Assembly (NCBI GenBank): GCA_029777755.1
Contig: JAKORQ010000313.1
Span: 1-18,156, forward strand
Source of the DNA: Planctomycetota bacterium
GTDB taxonomy: Bacteria > Planctomycetota > Phycisphaerae > Tepidisphaerales > Tepidisphaeraceae
Reading direction: 5' to 3'
Length of the DNA: 18,156 bases
Positions within the stretch are counted from its first letter, which is position 1. Every line of letters begins with the position of its first letter. The translations under genes were made by a program, and so were the position numbers. Below the pieces are notes generated by a model. That model saw only the letters and a list, made by a program, of their open reading frames with translations. It searched no databases and was not told the DNA's origin. Shown here piece by piece: positions 1 to 7,379 of this stretch.

Positions 1-1
1 C

Positions 2-2533
2 ACCACCTCCATGCAGACTCATCTTGGGCATAGCGCCAGTCTCTATGAGCACGGTACCGGCAATGTACTGGTATCCGGAACCGGGTCGAATTGGGAGGCC
101 AGAAACGATCTGTATGTCGGCTACTATGGAACAGGTAACCTGACCGTGGAGAACGGCGGCAACGTCTCCACCTCCGGTAACCTCTATCTGGGCTACCACG
201 AGCCGGCTGGCATGGTCTTTGTCGACTCCAAAGGTACCGTTACCATCACCGGCGATCAGTCGCGCCTGTCTACCGTCCTGGCGCACATCGGCCACTACAG
301 GTACGGAGAACTGAACGTCAGCGATGGCGGGGTTCTCACCTCCAGCTCCAGCTACCTCGGCACCAACATTGGCAGTACAGGCGTGGCGAAAATCTCCGGC
401 GGAAGCTGGACGGTAGATGGCAGACTCTCCATCGGCGAGCAGGGGTCGGGCACTCTCAACATCAGTGACGGCGGAACTGTCAGCTCCGGTGTCGGCACCA
501 TCGGGTTCAGCGGCAGCAGTACGGGCGAGGTGAGCGTCTCCACCGGGGGAAGCTGGACGGTTGATAACCAGTTGTACGTTGGCTTGGCCGGTGACGGTAC
601 TCTCAACATAACCAGCGGTGGAGTGGTTTCCACCAACAACATCGCTTATGTCGGAACCGGTGCCAAGTCCAACGGCACACTCACGGTCGATGGTGCGGGT
701 TCCCGCTTCCAGAGCGCAGACCTTGTCATCAGCGATATGGGCCGGTCGATCCTGACGATACAGAACGGCGGTGTTGTAAACAGCACCAACGTGATCGTTG
801 GTGAGAGGTCATGGGAGGCTGCCAGTGCCGCTGTCACCGTGATCGGCCAGGCCTCGGCTCTTAACTCCAGCAAACTCGAGGTCGGCAAGGAAGGTACCGG
901 TACGATCACCGTGCAGTCCGGCGGTAAGCTCACCAGCAGCGAGGCAACGATCGCTGTCGAGCCAGGTTCAAGCGGTTCTGTTACTGTCTCAGGTCAGGAT
1001 TCCGTCTGGGACGCCGGTACGTCGTTCGGGACGTCGCTGCACATTGGCCGGGGCGGCCACGGTACTCTCTCCATCAGTGATGGCGCTACCGTCAGCAGTT
1101 TCACTGGCAGCGTCGGCACGCTGGCCGGCGCCCACGGCATCGTGAATGTCTCGGGAGCAGATTCCGAGTGGAACATCGTCAGCGCCCTGAACATCGGCCA
1201 GCAGGGCAAGGGTGAGCTGAACATTCTTTCCGGCGGCCAGGTCACCAACGCCAGCGTGCGGATTGGCGGCGGCAATCCAGACACTCCCGCCAGCACCGCC
1301 ACCGTAAGCGGCCCTGGCTCCATTTGGAGCACCTATGACATGTACGTAGGCTACTCTAGCCCCGCGGAGATGACCATCTCCGATGGCGGCCAGGTGGTCA
1401 CCCGCCTGTCGTCCAACGGCTCCATCGCGGTGGGGGATGTTTCGGCGAAGGTTACCGTCACGGGTAGCGGTTCACTGTGGGCTGTTAACAATCTCAATGT
1501 CGGCCTGGCCGGCCACGGCGAACTTAACATCGAAGATGGCGGCCTGGTAACCGCGAACACCGCTTACATTGCCCGTTCCGGCAACACGTCGAGTGGAGTC
1601 GCCAACGTCACCGGTACAGGTTCGCAGTGGCAGATTGCCGGAGATTTCTTTGTCGGCGACATGGGGACCGGTGATCTGAACATCTCCGCCGGCGGCAGCG
1701 TTTACAGCGGCAATAGCTCTCTGGGCCCTTCGTATGACTCCCTCGGCCGGGCCGTGGTCAGCGGCGAGGACTCGATCTGGAGCATCAGCGGAGACCTGAA
1801 CCTGGGCGGTGATGGTTACGGGGTCATCTACTACGGCACTGGGGAGCTCACCATCGGGTCCGGCGGCAAGGTCACGGTCAGTGGCGCGACCAGACTTCTC
1901 ACCGCAACAAGCGCCATCAATCTCCAGGAAGGCGGTACGCTGGTCACCGGTACCCTCGACACATCCACCGGCACCTTTAACTGGACCGGCGGCACACTCG
2001 ATATCACCGGCAGCGCCTCGGGCAATGTCAGCGTGCCGGCGCTGGGCGTGCTCGGCGGCGTCGGAACGATCGCCGGCAGCGTGGTGAATGCTGGTACCGT
2101 TTCCCCGGGCAATTCTCCGGGCATCCTCACCATCACCGGCGACTACGTACAGGACCCGGCCGGCGTACTTGCCATTGAACTGGGCGGCGTGATAGCGGGT
2201 ACCGGATACGACCAGCTCCGTATCGACGGCAACGCCACGCTGGGCGGGACGCTGGAGGTGCAACTGCTGGAAGGCTTCACGCTCACCGAAGGGATGGAGT
2301 TCCAGATCATCAGCGTTGGCGGCGATCTACAGGGCACATTTGCCGGCCTTGCCCAGAACGCGCGTGTGGGCGTGTATGACGGCGTGGAGCTGTTCATCCA
2401 CTACAACCACGGATCTTCGGGCGGCGTGACGCTGTACACCGGCGCGATACCCGAGCCAGCCGCGCTGATGGTGGTGGGCATGAGCTCAATCATGCTTCTG
2501 CGTCGTCAGCGAAAAGCTCCCTCGAAAAAGTGA
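2..2533 (+). CDS. PEP-CTERM surface protein with T5SS/PEP-CTERM-associated beta repeats (5' partial)
   Basis: The frame is open to the left edge, and the first residues fall in the middle of a repeat unit, so the gene starts outside the window; the ATG at 11 is probably internal. The visible 840+ residues hold twelve copies of a repeat whose core reads like LYVGxxGxGxLxIxxGG, usually preceded by GSxW. From the ATG at 11, the core GG pairs end near residues 50, 107, 155, 204, 254, 305, 359 (GA), 409, 460, 511, 562 and 619, so the period is 48-57. This matches the repeat family of autotransporter and PEP-CTERM proteins, which build beta-solenoids. A non-repeat Gly-rich part follows (about 650-800). 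The C-terminus has PEP at 814-816, a hydrophobic helix and an RRQRK tail, the PEP-CTERM sorting signal read by an exosortase. It is likely exported and anchored or released at the surface. Its specific role, perhaps adhesion or matrix, is inference. Confidence 0.88.
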   Translation, partial: TTSMQTHLGHSASLYEHGTGNVLVSGTGSNWEARNDLYVGYYGTGNLTVENGGNVSTSGNLYLGYHEPAGMVFVDSKGTVTITGDQSRLSTVLAHIGHYRYGELNVSDGGVLTSSSSYLGTNIGSTGVAKISGGSWTVDGRLSIGEQGSGTLNISDGGTVSSGVGTIGFSGSSTGEVSVSTGGSWTVDNQLYVGLAGDGTLNITSGGVVSTNNIAYVGTGAKSNGTLTVDGAGSRFQSADLVISDMGRSILTIQNGGVVNSTNVIVGERSWEAASAAVTVIGQASALNSSKLEVGKEGTGTITVQSGGKLTSSEATIAVEPGSSGSVTVSGQDSVWDAGTSFGTSLHIGRGGHGTLSISDGATVSSFTGSVGTLAGAHGIVNVSGADSEWNIVSALNIGQQGKGELNILSGGQVTNASVRIGGGNPDTPASTATVSGPGSIWSTYDMYVGYSSPAEMTISDGGQVVTRLSSNGSIAVGDVSAKVTVTGSGSLWAVNNLNVGLAGHGELNIEDGGLVTANTAYIARSGNTSSGVANVTGTGSQWQIAGDFFVGDMGTGDLNISAGGSVYSGNSSLGPSYDSLGRAVVSGEDSIWSISGDLNLGGDGYGVIYYGTGELTIGSGGKVTVSGATRLLTATSAINLQEGGTLVTGTLDTSTGTFNWTGGTLDITGSASGNVSVPALGVLGGVGTIAGSVVNAGTVSPGNSPGILTITGDYVQDPAGVLAIELGGVIAGTGYDQLRIDGNATLGGTLEVQLLEGFTLTEGMEFQIISVGGDLQGTFAGLAQNARVGVYDGVELFIHYNHGSSGGVTLYTGAIPEPAALMVVGMSSIMLLRRQRKAPSKK

Positions 2534-2632
2534 TGGCCAACGCAACCCCGGGCAGCCCGCTCACGCCATCGGGTATGCCTTTGCCTCGCCTTCCGTTAGC
2601 ATGTTGCCGGCTTTGCAGGAAAGGACACAGCG

Positions 2633-3142
2633 GTGGCAAAGTTCACCAGGTCAGCACAGGGGTTTTTCTACGCGGATAGCGCCACCATCGCCGGGGATGT
2701 GCAGCTGGGAGAGGATGCCAACGTTTGGTTTGGCGCGGTGATCCGCGGGGATGTAGCGCCCATCCGTATCGGGGCTCGTGTGAATGTGCAGGACCAGGCG
2801 GTGATCCACTGCGACAGCGGTCGCGAGCAGGTGATTGAAGATGATGTGTCGATCGGGCATGGCGCGATCGTCCATGGCGTGCGCATCGGTGCGGGGACGC
2901 TGATCGGCATGGGCGCCCGCGTGCTTGGCCGGGTCCAGGTCGGGCGCGAATGCATCATCGCGGCCGGCGCGGTGGTGCCTGAGGGGATGATCGTGCCGGA
3001 TCGCTCGGTGGTGATGGGAGTGCCGGGAAGGATAAGAAGAGAGGTCGGCGAAGAAGAGCTGCAATACATTCGCTGGATACCCGGCCACTACGTGAAGCTG
3101 GCGCAAAGATGGCTGGCCGGGGAATTTGCGCCGCTGACATGA
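2633..3142 (+). CDS. gamma-carbonic anhydrase family (left-handed beta-helix) protein
   Basis: This 169-residue protein consists almost wholly of hexapeptide-repeat sequence, as in the YrdA/PaaY/CaiE group. The zinc-site pattern of the family is intact: H59, H76 and H81, with the last two five apart as in archaeal Cam. Also present are R38 and D40 in VIRGD, and Q53 and D54 six and five residues before H59. The short H59-H76 gap means the acidic loop with the proton-shuttle glutamate of Cam is missing, as in most bacterial members; those are often poor carbonic anhydrases or have unknown substrates. Translation starts at GTG, with AGGAAAGGA at 2617-2625 well placed as ribosome binding site. 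It follows the PEP-CTERM gene by 99 bp, with no clear terminator between them. Zinc binding is well supported; catalytic activity is not shown by the sequence. Confidence 0.9.
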   Translation: MAKFTRSAQGFFYADSATIAGDVQLGEDANVWFGAVIRGDVAPIRIGARVNVQDQAVIHCDSGREQVIEDDVSIGHGAIVHGVRIGAGTLIGMGARVLGRVQVGRECIIAAGAVVPEGMIVPDRSVVMGVPGRIRREVGEEELQYIRWIPGHYVKLAQRWLAGEFAPLT

Positions 3143-3159
3143 ACACGCCGGAAACGGGT

Positions 3160-3188
3160 TTGCCTGTATAGCGGTTTTAGGCTAATCT
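3160..3188 (+). promoter_or_regulatory. putative sigma70-type promoter of csrA
   Basis: TTGCCT at 3160-3165 and TAATCT at 3183-3188 are separated by 17 bp. The -10 box is weak but keeps the first two bases and the final T. It would give a leader of about 105 nt before csrA. Confidence 0.35.
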
Positions 3189-3235
3189 GGAACGTATTGG
3201 CGGTGTCTTTTCAGGCAGTCTGCCAGCGGCGTGGA

Positions 3236-3293
3236 ACGGATTCGCGTCGGAAAGAGGCGCTTATCAAAAAAGGGCCCCTTTTCCCAGGAGGGA
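3236..3293 (+). promoter_or_regulatory. possible CsrA autoregulatory sites in the csrA leader
   Basis: Two ANGGA cores lie in the leader: ACGGA at 3236-3240 and AGGGA at 3289-3293. The second lies inside the AGGAGGGAG Shine-Dalgarno (3286-3294). In known systems CsrA represses by covering such a site. The motif is short and the Shine-Dalgarno itself resembles it, so this is suggestive only. Confidence 0.3.
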
Positions 3294-3299
3294 GCCAGT

Positions 3300-3539
3300 A
3301 TGCTGGTGCTATCCCGTCAGAGGGACGAAACGATCAAAATCGGAGATGACATCGAGGTCACCGTGGTGGATATCCGCGGCGACAAGGTTCGTCTGGGGAT
3401 TACAGCGCCCAAGTCTGTAACTGTTCACCGCAAAGAGATCTACGAGGCTATCCAGCGAGAACAACAGGCCGCCAAAGGCGCGGAACCTTCCGAAAAGGAC
3501 GCCGCTTCAGCGTCGACTCAGCAGGAACAGCAGAAGTAG
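3300..3539 (+). CDS. csrA: carbon storage regulator CsrA
   Basis: This is a 79-residue post-transcriptional regulator that binds GGA motifs in mRNA leaders and changes translation or stability. The first ~55 residues match CsrA throughout. It opens with MLVLSR, followed by ETIKIGDDIEV, VRLGI and APKSVTVHRKEIYEAI. The RNA-contacting residues L4 and R44 are both present. The family core is about 60 residues; the remaining ~20 form a polar tail rich in Gln, Glu, Lys and Ser. The start at 3300 was chosen because family homology begins exactly there and AGGAGGGAG lies 5-13 nt upstream. The frame runs open to 3231, but those residues do not look like CsrA. The gene ends 7 bp from the convergent zinc-ribbon gene. 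No flagellar gene and no fliW, the usual CsrA partner, is in view. Confidence 0.96.
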   Translation: MLVLSRQRDETIKIGDDIEVTVVDIRGDKVRLGITAPKSVTVHRKEIYEAIQREQQAAKGAEPSEKDAASASTQQEQQK

Positions 3540-3546
3540 CCCCAAG

Positions 3547-4119
3547 TCATTCGGTCACGATGGCCGGCTCTGCCGTCTCGCCGGCCGGCTGCGAGTGAGA
3601 GGGAACCACCAGCGACCAGACTATGGCGGCCAGGATGGCCGTCACGGCCGTTATGGCCAGCACAATCACCGCCAGCTTCCATCGACTGTGCGGCTGCAGT
3701 GAAGATGGAGCGCTCACCTGCGCGGGGGCAGCAACCGGCGGTCGGGCCGGGGCAGCGACAGTGGTTGCCCGGGTAGCGGTGGCGGTCGTCGCAGGAGCCG
3801 GCGCTACCGCAACCGTCGATGGTCGCACGAACTCTTCCACCGGCGCCAGTGGCAGCAGGTCGATCTCATCATCCGCATTGACCGCCGAATCCAGTTGTTC
3901 CTCCAGTGGCACCGAGCCGGTGGCCGGGGCCTCGGGGGCATCGACACCGTTCTGAACCACCCTGGTGGGCAGGGGGTAATCCTCGGCCCGGACGAGCATG
4001 ACCTGCCTCTCAAGCTCGCGGCGGCACTCGCCACAAATGGTATCCGTGGCGGCCATGTCCCCTTCGCAAACCGGGCACTGACGGGTTAATTCGCTCTGTG
4101 CTGTTTCGCTGTCGCTCAT
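3547..4119 (-). CDS. zinc-ribbon protein with a single C-terminal membrane segment
   Basis: I do not recognise this 190-residue protein as a named family. The N-terminus carries a C-x2-C-x10-C-x2-C zinc ribbon (C15, C18, C29, C32). An acidic stretch follows (about 70-97), then a long linker of Ala, Pro, Thr and Val (about 100-142). One hydrophobic segment (about 149-172) precedes a short polar tail. The layout suggests a cytoplasmic zinc ribbon tethered to the membrane by its C-terminal end. The ATG at 4119 is preferred because the protein then begins MSDSET. A TTG at 4146 would add nine residues but has GGGGAG directly against it, too close for normal use. The gene lies 96 bp downstream of the hydrolase on the same strand, so co-transcription is possible. 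Its role is unknown. Confidence 0.75.
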   Translation of the reverse strand: MSDSETAQSELTRQCPVCEGDMAATDTICGECRRELERQVMLVRAEDYPLPTRVVQNGVDAPEAPATGSVPLEEQLDSAVNADDEIDLLPLAPVEEFVRPSTVAVAPAPATTATATRATTVAAPARPPVAAPAQVSAPSSLQPHSRWKLAVIVLAITAVTAILAAIVWSLVVPSHSQPAGETAEPAIVTE

Positions 4120-4215
4120 TGTTGAATGCGCACTCTCTCTACTCAACTCCCCGCGAGATAGTGCCGGTTAGTCTACTACGTCAGGGCCTGTCTGTCGAAG
4201 CCAAGATCTCCCAGC

Positions 4216-6294
4216 TTAACGTGAGTTCCGCCACACGGCCGCCTGGATATTTGCACTTCGCACATGCTCAAGCAGGCTCCAGCGGGGGCGATTGGTGATG
4301 TCGACCATGCCGAAGGCGTAGTTTTCGCCATGCACAGCCGCGGGGGAAGCCCCTGCCACCGGGCCGCGCCCGGTCACCGGCTGATCGCGATACTGGAAGA
4401 CGCTCACGCCCACGCACCAGGGATTCTCGGCCGCCGCCTTGACCCAGCGGGCGTAGCGTTTACCGGCCTCCTGCTCGTCTGCCACACCGGTGCGGAAGCG
4501 GCCAAAGCCGCGCTCGCCATCCCAATGGGGAGGAAAGCCAAACTCGCCACAAAACACCGGCTTGTTGCTCTCTCGGATCAGCTCCTGTAGCCGCTGCTGG
4601 TTGAAGTCATCCTCGTACAGGTCAAAGCCGATCACATCGCAGTGCGGCGCGATATGGCGCCAGTCATTCTCGTTGTGCCAGTAGGTGGGCAGGATCCAGT
4701 GGCCAAAGTAAAGATGATTGGGCGCCAGTTCCTTCACCGTGCGATAGACGAAGGAGAAGTAATCCTCCGCCAGCAGCATGCGCAGCGGCTCGATGTCGCG
4801 CTGACGGGGCGTGAGGCGCAGGTTGTACAGCTCGGCCGCCGTGGTGCCGATTGCTTTCCACTCCCTGGCCAGCTCGGCCGCATCGCCGTCGAACAGCTTC
4901 GCGATGGCGAAATCGACCATGGCCCGCTTGGCGTGCGATGAGCCATCCCCCATGCGCAGGATGGTGCGTACCTCATCGGCCGTGAAGCACTCGTCCATCT
5001 CGTTGCCCAGGGAGAAGCCGATGATCCACGGGTCATCCTTGAGGTTCACGAGCTGGCGCTCCAGCACCTCGCGAAACTGCTTGCGGATTTCCGGGTCGAA
5101 GGTGTCGGGGTGGCGCACCAGGTTGATCACGCCCTTGCGGCTGAGCACGGGGAGGCGCGTCTGCTGTGGCATGTTCGTCCACTTGCCCATGCCGCTGAAG
5201 CCCCAGGCGCGGGCTCGGCGGATGGCACGATCCGTCTCCGCCTTGCGCCAGTCATCGCCGAACTGGATCATGAGGTTGACCGCCTGCGGCGCGAAATAGC
5301 GTATGCCGGCGTCGCCCCAGTACTCATGTCCCCAGGCGGCGCGGGCGACGCCGTTGGAAGGGGGCAGCGATTCAAAGATATATTCGCGCCCGGTGACGGG
5401 AGTGGCTTCCCAGTTGTCGGCCGGGACGTTGCTGATGCCGGTGAAGAAGCAGGGGTTGCCCTCAGGGCTGATCAGCCACCACTTTCCGCCGCGCTTAACC
5501 ACGCGGAAAAAGCCGGTGGCCTCGTCCTTCCATCCCAGGTCGGTGCGCCCGCCGAACTTGTCCTGCGGCGGGAGCGTCTTTTCCCATTCATCCAGGCGGG
5601 CATCTTCTTCTGCGATGGCGGCTTTCAGCTGCTCATCGCTGGTGACTTTGCCTTCCCAGATGGCGAAATTGACCTGGCCATACCTGTCCACCAGTGGCGA
5701 GAGCGCCTTGAGGTCAGGGGCGGCGACGATCTGGAAGGTTGCCTCGATCGTCATCGGCGCCGAGAGTTTCATCGAGCGCTCCTGCAGCGTGCCGGGGTTG
5801 AACAGGTGCCGGCGGGGATCGATCGTCGCCGGTCCATCAAACGTCCGTGTTCCCTCTTCCGTGGTGATTGTCAGTGATTTCTGGTGCACCAGGTACTCGG
5901 CCGGCCGACGCGCCCACTCCGGCGACCCGAAAGACGACAGCGGCTGATCGGACGCGGCGAAGCTCGCGGGGAAATGCTCGCGCTGCTCGCCATCGAGAAA
6001 CAGCGTCACGTGCGCGCCGTCGATGCTGGCCTTTACCTGGTAATCCTTCTGCAACTGGAAATTGCCGGGAATGCTGCGGATGTGCCACTTGCTGCCATCC
6101 CCCACGGCGATGGTGACCCTCAGCCGCTCCAGTTTGCTGGGGGCAGAGTCGTAGCGATTATCGAGGATCAGCAGCAGTCCGCGCCGGGCCGCCCAGTCGG
6201 CCTGTGATGCAAGGGAAAACTGGTTAAGCTCCTCCGCGGCGGCCGCCCACGCGGCCAGCAGAAAACAGGTGAACAGACAGAAAACTTGGAACAT
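4216..6294 (-). CDS. secreted agarase-like glycoside hydrolase (clan GH-A type)
   Basis: This 692-residue protein has a signal peptide of about 20 residues (hydrophobic core FCLFTCFLLAAWAAAA), so it is exported. Residues ~22-215 look like a beta-rich accessory domain. From about 258 the sequence is typical of agarase-like hydrolases, with a GFFRVVKRGGKWWL segment and an ISPEGNPCFFTGISNV segment that open the barrel. GFSLGNE supplies N431 and E432, the expected acid/base pair of clan GH-A. FCGEFGFP supplies E584, the expected nucleophile. The spacing fits strands 4 and 7 of a (beta/alpha)8 barrel. The start at 6294 was chosen because it precedes the signal peptide and has GGAGAGG just upstream; the frame extends to 6429 but would overlap the divergent acetyltransferase. 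GH50-like agarase is my best guess. The substrate cannot be told from sequence alone, and agar is not certain. Confidence 0.82.
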   Translation of the reverse strand: MFQVFCLFTCFLLAAWAAAAEELNQFSLASQADWAARRGLLLILDNRYDSAPSKLERLRVTIAVGDGSKWHIRSIPGNFQLQKDYQVKASIDGAHVTLFLDGEQREHFPASFAASDQPLSSFGSPEWARRPAEYLVHQKSLTITTEEGTRTFDGPATIDPRRHLFNPGTLQERSMKLSAPMTIEATFQIVAAPDLKALSPLVDRYGQVNFAIWEGKVTSDEQLKAAIAEEDARLDEWEKTLPPQDKFGGRTDLGWKDEATGFFRVVKRGGKWWLISPEGNPCFFTGISNVPADNWEATPVTGREYIFESLPPSNGVARAAWGHEYWGDAGIRYFAPQAVNLMIQFGDDWRKAETDRAIRRARAWGFSGMGKWTNMPQQTRLPVLSRKGVINLVRHPDTFDPEIRKQFREVLERQLVNLKDDPWIIGFSLGNEMDECFTADEVRTILRMGDGSSHAKRAMVDFAIAKLFDGDAAELAREWKAIGTTAAELYNLRLTPRQRDIEPLRMLLAEDYFSFVYRTVKELAPNHLYFGHWILPTYWHNENDWRHIAPHCDVIGFDLYEDDFNQQRLQELIRESNKPVFCGEFGFPPHWDGERGFGRFRTGVADEQEAGKRYARWVKAAAENPWCVGVSVFQYRDQPVTGRGPVAGASPAAVHGENYAFGMVDITNRPRWSLLEHVRSANIQAAVWRNSR

Positions 6295-6370
6295 CAACCT
6301 CTCCAGACTCTCATTACCGGGGATAAGCGGTTTGGTTGAAGCTTGCGTGCGCCACAATCGCCAACTCGGT

Positions 6371-6379
6371 TGATACAAT
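6371..6379 (+). promoter_or_regulatory. extended -10 promoter of the GNAT gene
   Basis: TGATACAAT matches an extended -10 (TG-n-TACAAT). Its last base is 6 nt before the ATG at 6386, so transcription would begin at or next to the start codon. No Shine-Dalgarno lies between, which fits a leaderless mRNA. No good -35 box is seen. Confidence 0.45.
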
Positions 6380-6385
6380 CGCAGC

Positions 6386-7144
6386 ATGACGAGCCTGAGG
6401 GTCATCCAGGGTGCCGACGATACCAACATCGTGCTTCAGTATCGGCGGGCGATTCAGTTGTGGTCATCACACTGCGCCGACGCCGCGGTGTTTGGTGAGG
6501 CGGCCGCCTATGCCAACGCCAAGCTCTCGCAGATTGAGGAGGCGAACTGCGTGCATGGCGTCCTCGACGCCCAGCGGGCCGCGGAGGTCGCACGCTATTT
6601 CGCCGACGCCAATTCCCGCCCGCTGGCATGGCACAATCCCGAGACTTCGCCGGCCATCGAGGGGCTGTCGGAGCGCCGGGTGGAGATCTGGCGGCTCGAC
6701 TACATCAGCCACGCGCTGCCGCAGACGCACACCGACCTGATGATCATCCCGGCGCGGGCGGCGTTTACCCAGTTGCACCAGATCGCGGCCATCATGCGCC
6801 CGGCCGCCTCCCCAGAGCAGGCCGCCGAGGCCGCCATGTGTCACCTGGATGACTCGCATGTGGACGCGATCATCGCGCTGCGCCAGGGTGAGCCGGTGGC
6901 GTACGCATCGGTGATCTCCACCGGCCAGGTCGGTTTCATCATGGACCTGTTCGTGAGGGAGGAAGCCCGCCTACAGGGGATCGGGAACGCAATGGCCGGC
7001 CGCATGCTCGACATCTGCGCCCGATCACTGTTCCGCACAGTCTGCTGCCCGCTGCTGGAAGCAAACGAAATCGGCAAACGTTTCGTGGAGAAACTGGGCT
7101 TCTCGCTGGCGCACACGGTCATGCAGCGGGCGGTAGTGGCGTAG
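6386..7144 (+). CDS. GNAT-family N-acetyltransferase
   Basis: In this 252-residue protein the C-terminal ~100 residues form a GNAT acetyl-CoA-binding fold. GEPVAYASV gives the first strands (about 168-176). FIMDLFV runs into R195-L-Q-G198-I-G200-N-A, the RxxGxG/A pyrophosphate-binding motif. A C-terminal YxKxGF-like segment reads FVEKLGF (233-239). The N-terminal ~140 residues are not a clear GNAT but could be a worn first domain, as in tandem GNAT proteins. The acceptor substrate is unknown. The ATG at 6386 follows an extended -10 by 6 nt with no Shine-Dalgarno. The gene diverges from the hydrolase across 91 bp and stands alone on its strand. A degenerate repeat element starts 15 bp after its stop. 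Confidence 0.85.
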   Translation: MTSLRVIQGADDTNIVLQYRRAIQLWSSHCADAAVFGEAAAYANAKLSQIEEANCVHGVLDAQRAAEVARYFADANSRPLAWHNPETSPAIEGLSERRVEIWRLDYISHALPQTHTDLMIIPARAAFTQLHQIAAIMRPAASPEQAAEAAMCHLDDSHVDAIIALRQGEPVAYASVISTGQVGFIMDLFVREEARLQGIGNAMAGRMLDICARSLFRTVCCPLLEANEIGKRFVEKLGFSLAHTVMQRAVVA

Positions 7145-7159
7145 TTTGACTTTTATCTG

Positions 7160-7308
7160 GCCACAAATGATCTGTTGGTTGTTTATTGTTGATTGACTCG
7201 ATTCGATCAGGACGGGATAGCGGTTCTCAATCGAAAATCGCAAATCGAAAATCTTGTTCCATCCCGCCGATCAAAAATCAATCGGCCTCCACCGTCTGGT
7301 CTGTGGTG
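7160..7308 (+). repeat. degenerate intergenic repeat element, copy A
   Basis: About 149 bp between the GNAT gene and the FG-GAP gene align with copy B (8756-8909) in the same order. Shared blocks are GCCACA-ATG, CTGTTG-TTG, GATTGACT, GATCAG, ACGGGAYAGCG, ATCGAAAATCG, CCATCC, ATCAA-AATC-ATC and a final TCTGTGG. The middle also holds an imperfect tandem of the 10-mer ATCGAAAATC. The ends are weakly inverted (GCCACA against CTGTGGT). It encodes no protein that I can support. The start of the FG-GAP promoter may lie beyond it. Confidence 0.5.
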
Positions 7309-7379
7309 GTTGGTTGACTGTTTCCATTTGCTTGTCCTAACACTGTTGGCACTCCTGTATCCGCTGAAGGGGGGAGGAT

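Noticed and set aside
1472..2263. 263-residue open frame on the minus strand
   Set aside because: It is antisense to the repeat region of the PEP-CTERM gene and shows only repetitive, family-free sequence caused by the high GC.
3231..3299. N-terminal extension of CsrA by 23 residues
   Set aside because: CsrA homology begins with MLVLSR at 3300, directly after AGGAGGGAG.
5110..5877. 255-residue open frame on the plus strand
   Set aside because: It is fully antisense to the hydrolase, whose signal peptide, motifs and catalytic residues are convincing.
7160..7379. CRISPR-like array in the repeated ATCGAAAATC region
   Set aside because: The repeats are only about 10 bp, two or three in number, with no regular spacers and no cas genes.
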